DNA of 64,000 nucleotides from positions 1 to 64,000 of the forward strand of contig NZ_SGJB01000013.1 in the NCBI RefSeq assembly GCF_006861675.1, read 5' to 3'. The notes beneath the pieces were generated by a model, which did not search any database, was not told the origin of the DNA, and saw only the letters and a program-made list of their open reading frames with translations. The position numbers and the translations under genes were made by a program. The DNA comes from Peptacetobacter hominis. GTDB lineage: Bacteria > Bacillota > Clostridia > Peptostreptococcales > Peptostreptococcaceae. Below are positions 46,640 to 56,531 of the stretch, one piece after another; position 1 is the stretch's first letter; the number at the start of each line of letters is the position of its first letter.

Positions 46640-47665
46640 TTGAAAACCAGTGATTTTAAATTCGATTTACCACATGAGCTTATAGCTCAGGTGCCTATAA
46701 AAGATAGATCTGCATCAAGACTTATGGTTCTTGACAGAGAAACAGGAGAAGTTGAGCACAGAATCTTCAGAGATATAAAAGAATATCTGAATCCAGGAGA
46801 TTGCCTAGTTCTCAACGATACAAGAGTAATACCTGCCAGACTTATAGGTGAAAAGGTGGATACAGGTGGAAAAATAGAGTTTCTTCTTCTAAAAAGAAAT
46901 GAAGATGATACATGGGAATCACTTGTAAAACCTGGAAAAAGAGCAAAAATAGGAACAAAGTTTTCTTTTGGAGAAGGAAAACTTATAGGAGAAGTTGTTG
47001 GAATGGCAGAAGAAGGTGCCAGAATAATAAAATTCCACTACGATGGTATATTTGAAGAAATACTTGATGAACTTGGAAATATGCCTCTACCTCCATATAT
47101 AACAGAAAAGCTTGAAGAAAAGGAAAGATATCAGACTGTATATTCAAAACATGAAGGATCAGCCGCAGCACCTACAGCAGGACTTCACTTCACAAACGAA
47201 CTTCTTGATGAAATAAGAGCAATGGGGGTTGAAACTGCTTTTGTAACACTTCATGTAGGACTTGGGACATTCAGACCTGTAAAGGTTGAAAATGTACTTG
47301 AACATGAAATGCACTCTGAATTCTATATGGTAACACAGGAAGCAGCTGACAAAATAAACAACGCAAAGAAAAATGGGAAAAGAGTAATCTGTGTAGGAAC
47401 TACAAGCTGTAGAACAATAGAGTCTGCTGCAGATGAAAATGGAATGATGAGCGAAAAAAGCGGATGGACAAATATATTTATATATCCGGGATATAAATTC
47501 AAGGTGCTTGACAACCTGATTACAAACTTCCATCTTCCAGAGTCTACACTTATAATGCTTGTAAGCGCCCTTGCCGGAAAAGAAAATGTTCTGAATGCAT
47601 ATGAAAAGGCTGTAGAGGAAAAATACAGATTCTTCAGCTTTGGGGATGCCATGTTTATAAAATAA
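46640..47665 (+). CDS. queA: S-adenosylmethionine:tRNA ribosyltransferase-isomerase
   Basis: A 341-residue protein making epoxyqueuosine in tRNA by transferring the ribosyl part of SAM. It has [20 protein letters not shown] at the start, [47 protein letters not shown] and [20 protein letters not shown]. It starts at TTG 46640 with AAGGGAAG upstream. It is part of the ruvAB-queA-tgt-yajC order common in Firmicutes. Confidence 0.96.
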   Translation: MKTSDFKFDLPHELIAQVPIKDRSASRLMVLDRETGEVEHRIFRDIKEYLNPGDCLVLNDTRVIPARLIGEKVDTGGKIEFLLLKRNEDDTWESLVKPGKRAKIGTKFSFGEGKLIGEVVGMAEEGARIIKFHYDGIFEEILDELGNMPLPPYITEKLEEKERYQTVYSKHEGSAAAPTAGLHFTNELLDEIRAMGVETAFVTLHVGLGTFRPVKVENVLEHEMHSEFYMVTQEAADKINNAKKNGKRVICVGTTSCRTIESAADENGMMSEKSGWTNIFIYPGYKFKVLDNLITNFHLPESTLIMLVSALAGKENVLNAYEKAVEEKYRFFSFGDAMFIK

Positions 47666-47680
47666 AAGACAGGTGATAAT

Positions 47681-48328
47681 ATGAAAAAGAAAAACGGTAT
47701 AATATTGAATATCGCATATCTGTTTGAAAAAATACTGGCGGTTGTCGTTCTTATAGCGGTATTTTTAGGAACAATAGATGTGTGCAGACTTATATGGGAT
47801 ACCTATATAGTAAACTTTGAAAATATAGTACAGTATGACCAGTTGAATGCTATGCTTGGTCAGATACTTCTGCTTGTAATAGGAGTTGAACTTGTAGTAA
47901 TGCTTTCTCTTCATATACCAGGAGCTCTAATAGAAGCACTTTTATATGCAATAGCGAGAAAAATGCTTCTTATACCGAAAAATGAGGGAATGTTTGAGAT
48001 ACTTCTTGGGGTTATATCGATAGCAGGTCTTTTTATGATCAAAAAATATATATCTCCACCACCTGAAAAAGCAGGCGGAAAAGTTCTTTCTACAAGTATA
48101 CACAGCGATGATGAAACAGAGGAACTTGAGAGATTAAATGATCATCAGGTTGATTTTTTCTGTAGAATATCGCCTACAGTATGCAGAATAAAAAACAAGA
48201 TTACTAAAAGCGAAAGATGTGCAACATGTGATTTTTATAAATCAAAAACAGCACAACACTACAATAACATATTAAATGATTATACAAAGAAAGATAATCC
48301 GGAAACAGATAAAAATCCGGATAAATAG
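47681..48328 (+). CDS. PsiE-family membrane protein with cysteine-containing tail
   Basis: A 215-residue protein with about four membrane helices in the first 130 residues (FEKILAVVVLIAVFLGTIDV, LGQILLLVIGVELVVMLSL, EILLGVISIAGLFMIKKYI). The pattern with VELVVMLSLHIPGALIEALL resembles the PsiE/YfbG-like family of phosphate-starvation membrane proteins. The C-terminal 85 residues are soluble and hold four cysteines (FFCRISPTVC and RCATCDFYK) that could bind a metal. It is inserted between queA and tgt, which are normally neighbours. The function is unknown. Confidence 0.68.
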   Translation: MKKKNGIILNIAYLFEKILAVVVLIAVFLGTIDVCRLIWDTYIVNFENIVQYDQLNAMLGQILLLVIGVELVVMLSLHIPGALIEALLYAIARKMLLIPKNEGMFEILLGVISIAGLFMIKKYISPPPEKAGGKVLSTSIHSDDETEELERLNDHQVDFFCRISPTVCRIKNKITKSERCATCDFYKSKTAQHYNNILNDYTKKDNPETDKNPDK

Positions 48329-48346
48329 AATAACAATATAATATAA

Positions 48347-49483
<1,137 letters not shown>

Positions 49484-49564
49484 ATAAATCTCAATCTGAT
49501 ATATAATACTCTCTAGCACGATAAAAGTGCGGAATATATAACCGATAAAAAGGAGGGCTTATAA

Positions 49565-49876
49565 ATGCCAGTACAGCAGATGATAATGAGTGCTGTTTTA
49601 TGGATAGCAGTACTTGCAGTATTTTATTTCCTATTAATAAGACCACAGAAGAAAAAGGATAAAGAGCTTAACGATATGAGAAGCAACATATCTGTAGGTG
49701 ACAAAGTGGTTACAATCGGGGGAATGATAGCTACAGTTGCAAAAGTGGAAGAAGAAACTGTAGTACTTGAAGTTGGAGCAAACAGAACAAAAATGCCTTT
49801 TGAAAAATGGGCTATAGGAAGAGTTATAGAAAAGAGCGAAAAAAAGGTTAAAGAAGAAAAGAAAGAAGACAATTAA
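49565..49876 (+). CDS. yajC: Preprotein translocase subunit YajC
   Basis: A 103-residue protein with one N-terminal membrane helix (ILWIAVLAVFYFLLIRPQ-like) ending in the conserved LIRPQKKKDKE, then a small soluble domain with SVGDKVVTIGGMIATVAKVE. It associates with SecDF/YidC at the translocon. It follows tgt by 81 bp behind AAGGAGG. secDF is not next; the SCIFF gene follows instead. Confidence 0.95.
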   Translation: MPVQQMIMSAVLWIAVLAVFYFLLIRPQKKKDKELNDMRSNISVGDKVVTIGGMIATVAKVEEETVVLEVGANRTKMPFEKWAIGRVIEKSEKKVKEEKKEDN

Positions 49877-49940
49877 TACTATAATATGTTATAATTAACT
49901 ATACAGTATTATTTTTGAAATATAAATGGAGGTAAATACC

Positions 49941-50084
49941 ATGGAAAAGAAACATGTAAAGACTTTATCTAAAGCTACTTTAAAAAACAGTGCATCTAAA
50001 GGTGGATGTGGTGAGTGCCAGACTTCTTGTCAGTCAGCATGCAAAACATCTTGTACAGTTGCAAACCAGGAATGTGAAAGATAG
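49941..50084 (+). CDS. scfA: SCIFF peptide (six-cysteine ranthipeptide precursor)
   Basis: A 47-residue peptide. Its N-terminus KHVKTLSKATLKNSA and the core CGECQTSCQSACKTSCTVAN, with a last CER, carry exactly six cysteines (C23, C26, C30, C34, C38, C45). This is the SCIFF pattern of Clostridia (six cysteines in forty-five residues). In known cases a radical-SAM/SPASM maturase makes thioether bonds from these cysteines to Thr or other residues. The position behind yajC is also typical. No maturase gene lies next to it here. GGAGG is at 49928-49932 and a terminator follows. Confidence 0.95.
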   Translation: MEKKHVKTLSKATLKNSASKGGCGECQTSCQSACKTSCTVANQECER

Positions 50085-50106
50085 TCATAGACTATTGAAT
50101 CAGAAA

Positions 50107-50134
50107 GCGGACATATATGTATGTCCGTTTTTTT
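50107..50134 (+). terminator. Terminator after the SCIFF gene
   Basis: CGGACATA (50108-50115) pairs with TATGTCCG (50120-50127), followed by seven T. Confidence 0.93.
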
Positions 50135-50202
50135 ATTGCCTATATAAATTTATATCTTCATAATATATAATTATATTAAAAAAAGAAAAAGGAGTAGAGA
50201 TA

Positions 50203-50703
50203 ATGGAGATTAAAAATCTAAATATGAGAACAGCAACAGAAAATGATATTGAAAGAATAGCCGAGATAGAGAAGGAATGTTTCCCGGAGGCTGAAGCAGC
50301 TACAAAAGAATCAATAAAGGAAAGAGTGAAAGTATTTGGAGAATCTTTTATTGTTGCGGAATATGATGAAGAAATAATCGGATTTATAAATGGAGCAATA
50401 ACAAATCAGAAAACTATAACAGATGATATGTTTGAAGATGCATCACTTCACAATCCGGACGGAATATATCAGTCTATATTTGGACTTGATGTAGTTGAAA
50501 AATATAGAAAAAATGGTGTGGCTCGGGCGCTTATGAACATAATGATAGATAAGTCAAAAGAAAGAGGAAAAACAGGACTTATACTTACATGTAAAGAAAA
50601 ATTAATTGATTATTATTCAAAATTTGGGTATAAAAATATGGGAGTATCGGAATCTGTTCATGGCGGTGCAGTCTGGTATGACATGATTCTAAAGCTAAAA
50701 TAG
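50203..50703 (+). CDS. GNAT-family N-acetyltransferase
   Basis: A 166-residue GNAT protein. It has NMRTATENDIERIAEIEKEC at the N-terminus, SFIVAEYDEEIIGFINGAI in the second strand, the acetyl-CoA loop LDVVEKYRKNGVARALMNIM near residue 105, and YYSKFGYKNMG at the end. The overall form resembles arylalkylamine/RimI-like enzymes acting on small amines. It has its own AAAGGAG site and lies alone between two terminators, so it is probably not a dedicated SCIFF enzyme. Confidence 0.87.
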   Translation: MEIKNLNMRTATENDIERIAEIEKECFPEAEAATKESIKERVKVFGESFIVAEYDEEIIGFINGAITNQKTITDDMFEDASLHNPDGIYQSIFGLDVVEKYRKNGVARALMNIMIDKSKERGKTGLILTCKEKLIDYYSKFGYKNMGVSESVHGGAVWYDMILKLK

Positions 50704-50778
50704 AGTTATATAGTTATAATAATCCCATAAAAATAGTATAATTAGATTAACCAGATAAAATACAGGGGGGTATAATTT

Positions 50779-51705
50779 ATGAAAAGAAAAAGAATATATT
50801 CACTTCTGATATCTCTGATACTGGTATTTGGTGTTTCTATTTCGTCTGTAATGGCTCTTACAGTTACTGAAATAAAAGGTCAGGACAGATATGAAACATC
50901 TGCACTTATATCAGATAAGCAAAGTTATTCGACTGCAATACTTGTAAATACTACAAAAAGTATTGCCGATGGTCTTAGCGCGAGTGCTCTTTCAGGAGCA
51001 GCAAATGCACCTATAATGTTTGTAAAAAGCAATTCAATACCAAATGAGGTTGCGCTTAGACTTGAATGTACAAATCATGTGTATATAATAGGATCAGAAA
51101 CTGCAATAAACACTTCTGTTGAAAATACTCTTAAAAATGCGGGGTTTATGGTAACAAGAATTGGTGGTTCAAACAGATATGAAACATCTGTAAATGTTGC
51201 CAAAGAAGTAAAAAGAATAAAAGGTGGAGCAGACAAAGCATTTATAGTAAACGGGCTAAAAGGTGAGGCAGATGCAATGAGTATATCGTCTGTTGCAGCC
51301 AGAGATTCAGCTCCTGTTATACTTACAAATGGAACATCTATAACAAATAGTGCGCTAGATGTAATAAAAGGAATAAATAATAAGTATATAATAGGACTTG
51401 AAGGTGTTGTGAGCAATTCAATTAAAACACAGACAAATGCTGTTAGAATAGGTGGAGAAAACAGATTTGCAACAAATAAGGAAATAATAGGTTATTTCTA
51501 CAAAAATGTAACATCTTTCCATCTAAGCAAATCAGATCAGTTTGTCGATGCACTTGCAGCTGCACCGATTACAAAATACAAGCCTATAGTACTTGTAAGT
51601 AAAAATGGAGATAAAAGTGTACTTCAGGGTGCAACAGAGCTTGTAGCACTTGGAGGTATTGATAAAGATGTAATTGAAAAGTGCAAGGAAGCTGCACAGA
51701 ATTAA
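50779..51705 (+). CDS. Secreted CWB2-repeat cell-wall protein
   Basis: A 308-residue protein: signal peptide (SLLISLILVFGVSISSVMA) and three CWB2 modules covering the rest. Repeated pieces are IKGQDRYETSALIS, HVYIIGSETAIN, IGGSNRYETSVNVAKEV, YIIGLEGVVSN and IGGENRFATNKEIIG. No extra functional domain is present, so it may act as a wall-covering or anchor protein. It is the simplest of three CWB2 proteins in the window and lies upstream of the LTA-synthase and CWB2-GDPD genes. The start follows AGGGGGG. Confidence 0.92.
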   Translation: MKRKRIYSLLISLILVFGVSISSVMALTVTEIKGQDRYETSALISDKQSYSTAILVNTTKSIADGLSASALSGAANAPIMFVKSNSIPNEVALRLECTNHVYIIGSETAINTSVENTLKNAGFMVTRIGGSNRYETSVNVAKEVKRIKGGADKAFIVNGLKGEADAMSISSVAARDSAPVILTNGTSITNSALDVIKGINNKYIIGLEGVVSNSIKTQTNAVRIGGENRFATNKEIIGYFYKNVTSFHLSKSDQFVDALAAAPITKYKPIVLVSKNGDKSVLQGATELVALGGIDKDVIEKCKEAAQN

Positions 51706-51730
51706 AAAAGAGCCGAAAGGCTCTTTTTAT
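51706..51730 (+). terminator. Terminator after the CWB2 gene
   Basis: AAAAAGAGCC (51705-51714) pairs with GGCTCTTTTT (51719-51728) around a four-base loop. Confidence 0.92.
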
Positions 51731-51856
51731 TTGTACAAAAACAAAATTTATTGTGAAAAAAAATTCACATATACTTATCGTTATATAGATATTCAAAACT
51801 AATAAAAATATGATATACTAAAAAATAACGCATAAAATAAGAAATCAAGAGGAGAT

Positions 51857-51883
51857 ATGTTAAATTTTATAAAAGAAAGGTAA
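51857..51883 (+). CDS. Possible eight-codon leader ORF ahead of the LTA-synthase gene
   Basis: ATG 51857 is preceded by AGAGGAGA (51848-51855), a far better ribosome site than that of the next gene. It encodes MLNFIKER then TAA. The GAAAGG at its end is the only Shine-Dalgarno-like sequence before ATG 51894, so translation of the leader could feed or control the main gene. It may be chance. Confidence 0.35.
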   Translation: MLNFIKER

Positions 51884-51893
51884 AATTTATATT

Positions 51894-53957
51894 ATGAAAA
51901 AGAATAGAATAAAAAAAAGAATCTCTCAATATAATAAAAGAACAAGAGATATAAATTATTACATAAATAAATTTATAAATTTTGAATCTATAAAAGAGAT
52001 ATCATTGTGGGCAGTGGTTTCTGTATTTCTTATTTATGCAGTAGAATTTATGGCAAGAGGAAATATGGATGAGGTGAAATTATTTTTATCTCAAAGAGAT
52101 ATTGCTGCACATATAAATCTTATAATCGTAATGCTTTTTACAGGAATATCTTTCTTTGCAAGAAGAAAAAAGTTCTGCATATGGATAATATCGTGTGTAA
52201 TATTGATTTTAGGGGCCGTAAATAATCTGGTAATAAAATCCAGAGGTATGCCGTTCTCTTTCTCGGATATATTCAGTATATCAGATGCACTAAGCATAGC
52301 ATCAAAATTTATAAGTATTAATATGGTAATAGTTGCAGCAGCATTGCTGCTTATATTTATTTTGGTGACAATACTTATATGGAAAAAAGAGAAAAAAGGA
52401 AAAAGAATAAATGGATATATAACTATATTTATATATATATCTTTGATATTAACTATTAATGGATATAGAAGTACTATGACAGGAGATTACATGCGGACTC
52501 TTGCATGGGATGTAACACAGACATATGAGAATAATGGATTTATTTATTCTTTTGCAGAATCGTATGTTGGATATCTTAGAAAAAAACCGGAAGGATATTC
52601 AAAAGATGCGATTTTAAAGATAAGAGAAGAAGTAGAAAATAAAGCAAAAAATGACAGCAGCTCTAAAATTGGTTCAAAGAAACCTAATATACTTTTTGTT
52701 CAGCTTGAAGGATTCTTTGACCCATCTACAATTCCGGGAATAGAGTTTAACACAAGTCCAACACCTGTGTTTAATAGTCTTTCAGAAAAGTATACAAGTG
52801 GTTATATGGATGTACCTACAGCTGGAGGAGGAACTGCAAGAACAGAGTTTGAAGTGATTACAGGAAGTAGTTTCAAATATCTTATAAATGGAGAAATTCC
52901 ATATATAACAATAGTTAACAATAAACAGGTAAACTCAATAGCGACATATATGAATAACATAGGATATAAAACTCATGCGGTTCATGATTTTGAGGGAAAT
53001 TTTTATAATAGAAACAAAGGACTTGAAAATCTTGGATTCAATACTTTTACATCTTATGAATATATGAATGGCATAGAAAAGAATCCTACAGGATGGCCAA
53101 AGGATAAAGTACTTACTCAATACATAAATGAAGCGATGGACTCAACAAAGGAAAAAGATCTGGTATGTACTGTATCGGTTCAGGCACATTCACGGTATCC
53201 ATCTGATAGAAATGATAGCAGCTGGCCGTGTAAAATAACAAAATCAGAGGGGATAACAGAACGGCAAAAGAAAGAAATAGAATATTATGCTGAACAGGTA
53301 AGGGAAATGGATCAGTTTATAGCAGACCTTAATAAAAGTGTAGAACAAAGAAAAAAGGAAACCGGTGAAGATACACTGATAGTTTACTATACTGATCATA
53401 TGCCTAGAATATCATATTTATTTGATGGAGATGAGATAATGCCTAGATATAGAGCTCCATATACATTCTATGCAACATATGATTTAGAAAAGGAAAAATT
53501 ACCTGAAAACTTTGCTTCTTATCAGCTGGCATATAAAGCGATGGAATATGCTGAAGTAGGATATGGACCTATGGAAAAATTCCACAAATATATGTCTGAT
53601 GAAAAAGATTATATGAAAAAACTTGAACTTGTGCAGTATGACTTGCTGTTTGGAAAAAGATACTATCTTAAAGAATCTGAAAAACAGAAAAAAAATAATA
53701 TAAAAATGGGTGTAAAAGATATAACAATAGATGAAATCAAAAAAGAAGGAAATAAATATGTCATAAAAGGTGAGAACTTTACCCCTAAGAGTGTATTGTT
53801 TGTAAATGACAAAATGGTTGATTCTAAATTTATAGATAGTGGATCTATAGAAACAAACGAAAAAATAAATAAATCAGACGAAGTGTGCTTAAAACAGCTT
53901 GGAAAATATAATGCAGAGCTTAGTAGTACAAATATTTATATATACAAGGGAGAGTAA
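51894..53957 (+). CDS. ltaS: LTA-synthase-type sulfatase-domain transferase
   Basis: A 687-residue protein: five membrane helices in the first 200 residues, then an extracellular sulfatase-fold domain (about 260-570). Landmarks are PNILFVQLEGFFDPSTIPG, the nucleophile threonine region AGGGTARTEFEVITG, YKTHAVHDFEGNFYNRN, VSVQAHSRYPSD and VYYTDHMPR for metal binding. LtaS enzymes polymerise glycerol-phosphate from phosphatidylglycerol. The last 60 residues form an extra IPT/Ig-like domain (IKKEGNKYVIKGENFTPKSV) not found in staphylococcal LtaS. It is followed 3 bp later by the CWB2-GDPD gene. Sugar-phosphate transferases of the same fold remain possible. Confidence 0.88.
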   Translation: MKKNRIKKRISQYNKRTRDINYYINKFINFESIKEISLWAVVSVFLIYAVEFMARGNMDEVKLFLSQRDIAAHINLIIVMLFTGISFFARRKKFCIWIISCVILILGAVNNLVIKSRGMPFSFSDIFSISDALSIASKFISINMVIVAAALLLIFILVTILIWKKEKKGKRINGYITIFIYISLILTINGYRSTMTGDYMRTLAWDVTQTYENNGFIYSFAESYVGYLRKKPEGYSKDAILKIREEVENKAKNDSSSKIGSKKPNILFVQLEGFFDPSTIPGIEFNTSPTPVFNSLSEKYTSGYMDVPTAGGGTARTEFEVITGSSFKYLINGEIPYITIVNNKQVNSIATYMNNIGYKTHAVHDFEGNFYNRNKGLENLGFNTFTSYEYMNGIEKNPTGWPKDKVLTQYINEAMDSTKEKDLVCTVSVQAHSRYPSDRNDSSWPCKITKSEGITERQKKEIEYYAEQVREMDQFIADLNKSVEQRKKETGEDTLIVYYTDHMPRISYLFDGDEIMPRYRAPYTFYATYDLEKEKLPENFASYQLAYKAMEYAEVGYGPMEKFHKYMSDEKDYMKKLELVQYDLLFGKRYYLKESEKQKKNNIKMGVKDITIDEIKKEGNKYVIKGENFTPKSVLFVNDKMVDSKFIDSGSIETNEKINKSDEVCLKQLGKYNAELSSTNIYIYKGE

Positions 53958-53960
53958 TAT

Positions 53961-55631
53961 ATGAGGGAAAAACTTATTTATATAGTTGCATTTACTTTGA
54001 TATTCATATTTCCACTAACTTCAAATACAGAAGCATTAAGCAAAATAGAAAAAATAGCAGGAAAAAACATATATGAAGTATCCGCAAATATTGCATCAAG
54101 AAAAACTTATAATTCAGCTGTTGTTGTAAATATGGACAATAGTGTTGCAGATGCGCTTTCAGCATCTGCACTTTCAGGGAAACTTGATGGAGTCATTTTG
54201 CCTGTATCAAAAAATAGTATACCGAACGAAACATTGAACAAATTATCAGGTTTGAAAAAAATATATATAATAGGGCTTGAAAATGCTGTAAGTGAAAATG
54301 TGGAAAAAGAATTGTCAAAATATGCAACAGTAAAAAGAATTGGTGGAGACGATAGATATGAAACATCACTTAAAGTTGCAAATGAATTAAAAAATATTTC
54401 TGGAACACAACCCCAGAATATCATATATGCAAATGGAAAAACCGGTGAAGCAGATGTAGTATCAATTTCATCTATATCGTATAGAGATTCATCTCCGATT
54501 CTTTTAACAAACGGAAAAACAATAAATAGTGAGATGAAGGAGTTTTCACAAAAGGCAAAAAATATATATGCCATAGGTGGAGAAAAGGTAATACCGGAAT
54601 CTCTGTACAGAAATATAGGAGCTACAGAAAGAATTCGGGGAAATACAAGATTTGAGACAAATGAAAAAATAATAGATAAATTCTACTCTACAAAGCCGAA
54701 AGAATATCATATAGTTAATGCGAGTGATTACAAAACAGCTATAGTATTGTCATCAATAAGTGATGAATCACCAATAGCATTAGTAGAAGACAATACAAAA
54801 GCAACTGTAATAAAAAGTGCTGAAAAACTAATATCTGCAGGAACAATATCAGAAAATGAAATATCAAGAGCAGTTTCTATAGCAGGCGGAATTGAAAATT
54901 ATGATTACAGCTGGACATCAAAGAATTATATAGCTCATGCTATGGGAGGAATAGACGGAAAAGCATATACGAACTCATATGAAGCTATGGAATATAATTA
55001 TAAAAGAGGTCATAGAGTATTTGAAGCAGATATAATAAATGGCGGATATGGTGACTTTCTGGTATGGCATAGTTTCGATTCTGATACTATGAAAGAAATG
55101 AATCTACCAGAAAAATATTCTACAAATAGACCAGATGCCGAAGAATTTAAAAAACTTAAACCGTATGGAAAATATACTACAATGGTGCCATCGGATATAT
55201 TCAAATATATGTCCTCTCATAGAGATATGTATCTTGTAATAGATTTAAAATCCAAAAGCGAATATGACACTACAATGCGGTATTCTTCACTTATAAGTCA
55301 GGCTAAAAAATATGGTGTGATAGATAGAATAATACCTCAGGCGTATAGCAAAGAATCATATAATCAAATAATGAAACTTTATAGTTTTGAATCTGTGATA
55401 TTCACATGCTACAATTTAAATACTATTGATGTAAATGATATAACTAATTTCTGTATTCAGAACGGTATAGATGTTATAACTGTGGATGGATCCAAATATA
55501 GTACAGCGCTTGTCAATAGATGCAAAGAATACGGAATAAAATTGTATATGAACACATATAATGATATAAAAGAAGTAAATAAATATAAAAGCAAGGGAGT
55601 CTATGGATTCTATACAGATTTCCTAGTATAA
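53961..55631 (+). CDS. CWB2-repeat protein fused to a glycerophosphodiester phosphodiesterase domain
   Basis: A 556-residue secreted protein: signal peptide (LIYIVAFTLIFIFPLTSNTE), three CWB2 modules (about 30-310; EKIAGKNIYEVSANIASRK, IYIIGLENAVSEN, IGGDDRYETSLKVANEL), then a GDPD TIM barrel (about 325-556). GDPD residues are YIAHAMGGIDGKAYTNSYEA (in place of the usual HRG), FEADIINGGYGDFLVWHS and YLVIDLKSKSEYD. It should hydrolyse glycerophosphodiesters at the wall. Lying 3 bp after the LTA-synthase gene, it may trim or recycle glycerol-phosphate polymer. The HRG-to-HAMGG change deserves attention, though the Glu, Asp and second His are kept. Confidence 0.88.
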   Translation: MREKLIYIVAFTLIFIFPLTSNTEALSKIEKIAGKNIYEVSANIASRKTYNSAVVVNMDNSVADALSASALSGKLDGVILPVSKNSIPNETLNKLSGLKKIYIIGLENAVSENVEKELSKYATVKRIGGDDRYETSLKVANELKNISGTQPQNIIYANGKTGEADVVSISSISYRDSSPILLTNGKTINSEMKEFSQKAKNIYAIGGEKVIPESLYRNIGATERIRGNTRFETNEKIIDKFYSTKPKEYHIVNASDYKTAIVLSSISDESPIALVEDNTKATVIKSAEKLISAGTISENEISRAVSIAGGIENYDYSWTSKNYIAHAMGGIDGKAYTNSYEAMEYNYKRGHRVFEADIINGGYGDFLVWHSFDSDTMKEMNLPEKYSTNRPDAEEFKKLKPYGKYTTMVPSDIFKYMSSHRDMYLVIDLKSKSEYDTTMRYSSLISQAKKYGVIDRIIPQAYSKESYNQIMKLYSFESVIFTCYNLNTIDVNDITNFCIQNGIDVITVDGSKYSTALVNRCKEYGIKLYMNTYNDIKEVNKYKSKGVYGFYTDFLV

Positions 55632-55660
55632 AAATACAGCCATATGGCTGTATTTTTTTT
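55631..55660 (+). terminator. Terminator after the CWB2-GDPD gene
   Basis: AAAATACAGCC (55631-55641) pairs with GGCTGTATTTT (55646-55656), followed by T. Confidence 0.93.
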
Positions 55661-55715
55661 GAAAACTCTAGAAAATTTCAGAAAAAATCAGAAGAAAAAC
55701 TTCAATTAATTATTA

Positions 55716-55788
55716 GATGTAACTTACATCCCCAGAGAATATAATATAATCACAGGCAGGGAACAAAGCCTGAAACGACTGGCCAGTC
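55716..55788 (+). promoter_or_regulatory. Promoter and palindromes before the DUF1659 gene
   Basis: GATGTAA-C-TTACATC at 55716-55730 is a perfect palindrome near the -35 position of a TATAAT (55745-55750). Downstream in the leader, AGGC/GCCT (55754-55771) and the palindrome GACTGGCCAGTC (55777-55788) could form RNA stems. I do not recognise a known riboswitch in it. Confidence 0.5.
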
Positions 55789-55814
55789 AAAAGAATAAAA
55801 GGGGGAAAATAAAA

Positions 55815-56039
55815 ATGGCAGTAACAGAAACAAAAAATCCAGCATCTTTAAAATTCAGATTTGAAAACGGATCAACTGAGGACGGAAAGACAAAATACAA
55901 AACAAAAACAATAGGAAATATAGACCCGGAAGCATTAAATGCGGATCTGATGGAAGTGGCAAACAGTCTTCTGGGGCTGGTAGATGATACGATATCATCT
56001 GTAAGCAGAGTGGATAATACAACACTTGAAAATGAATAA
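55815..56039 (+). CDS. DUF1659-family small protein
   Basis: A 74-residue protein: VTETKNPASLKFRFENGSTE, then KTKYKTKTIGNIDPEALNAD and MEVANSLLGLVDDTISSVSR. This is the DUF1659 pattern of small Firmicute proteins whose gene is usually next to DUF2922, as here. The function is unknown. It has no signal peptide or membrane segment and starts behind AAAGGGGG. Together with the next gene it is probably one transcript. Confidence 0.82.
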   Translation: MAVTETKNPASLKFRFENGSTEDGKTKYKTKTIGNIDPEALNADLMEVANSLLGLVDDTISSVSRVDNTTLENE

Positions 56040-56079
56040 ACTTAATAATGGGGAATATTATAAACAGGGGGAATAGAAA

Positions 56080-56304
56080 ATGGAAGAAAAAAGATTAGTG
56101 ATGCAGTTCAAAACAGCAGCAGGAAAAAAATTCAGTATATCAATGGATAATCCAAAAGCGGATATAAATGAATCTGAAATAAAAACAGCAATGGATCTGA
56201 TAGTATCAAAAGCTATAATAAAAATAGACGATTCACCTGTAGCATCTACAGTAGAGGCAAAAGTTGTGACAACTAATGAAACAGAGTACGATCTAGTGCT
56301 TTAA
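56080..56304 (+). CDS. DUF2922-family small protein
   Basis: A 74-residue protein: KRLVMQFKTAAGKKFSISMD, NPKADINESEIKTAMDLIVS and VEAKVVTTNETEYDLVL, fitting DUF2922. It has the same length as the DUF1659 protein encoded 40 bp upstream, which is its usual partner; both look like small beta-rich proteins that may form a complex. The function is unknown. Confidence 0.82.
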   Translation: MEEKRLVMQFKTAAGKKFSISMDNPKADINESEIKTAMDLIVSKAIIKIDDSPVASTVEAKVVTTNETEYDLVL

Positions 56305-56346
56305 AAACTATAATAGACAAAAACTATATACATAATTCATACACAG

Positions 56347-56369
56347 GAGGCAGGGAGATACCCTGCCTC
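56347..56369 (+). terminator. GC-rich hairpin after the DUF2922 gene, without T run
   Basis: GAGGCAGGG (56347-56355) and CCCTGCCTC (56361-56369) form a perfect 9-bp stem around a five-base loop. It is followed by AAAAATA, not T, so intrinsic termination is doubtful; it may protect the mRNA 3' end. Confidence 0.45.
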
Positions 56370-56531
56370 TAAAAATATAGAAAAATATAATTGACTGTCT
56401 GTATAGAACATAACTAATAAAATTGAATGATATTCTCTTGAAAAATATATAAAAAAGGTATATTATTACAATAAAGACAGAACATATGTTCTATAAAATC
56501 AAAAATTTTTTTTAAAAATGGGGTGCTTATA

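Noticed and set aside
55751..55800. Known riboswitch in the DUF1659 leader
   Set aside because: The GGCAGGGAACAAAGCC segment recalls a GEMM-like core but the required downstream receptor and tetraloop parts are missing.
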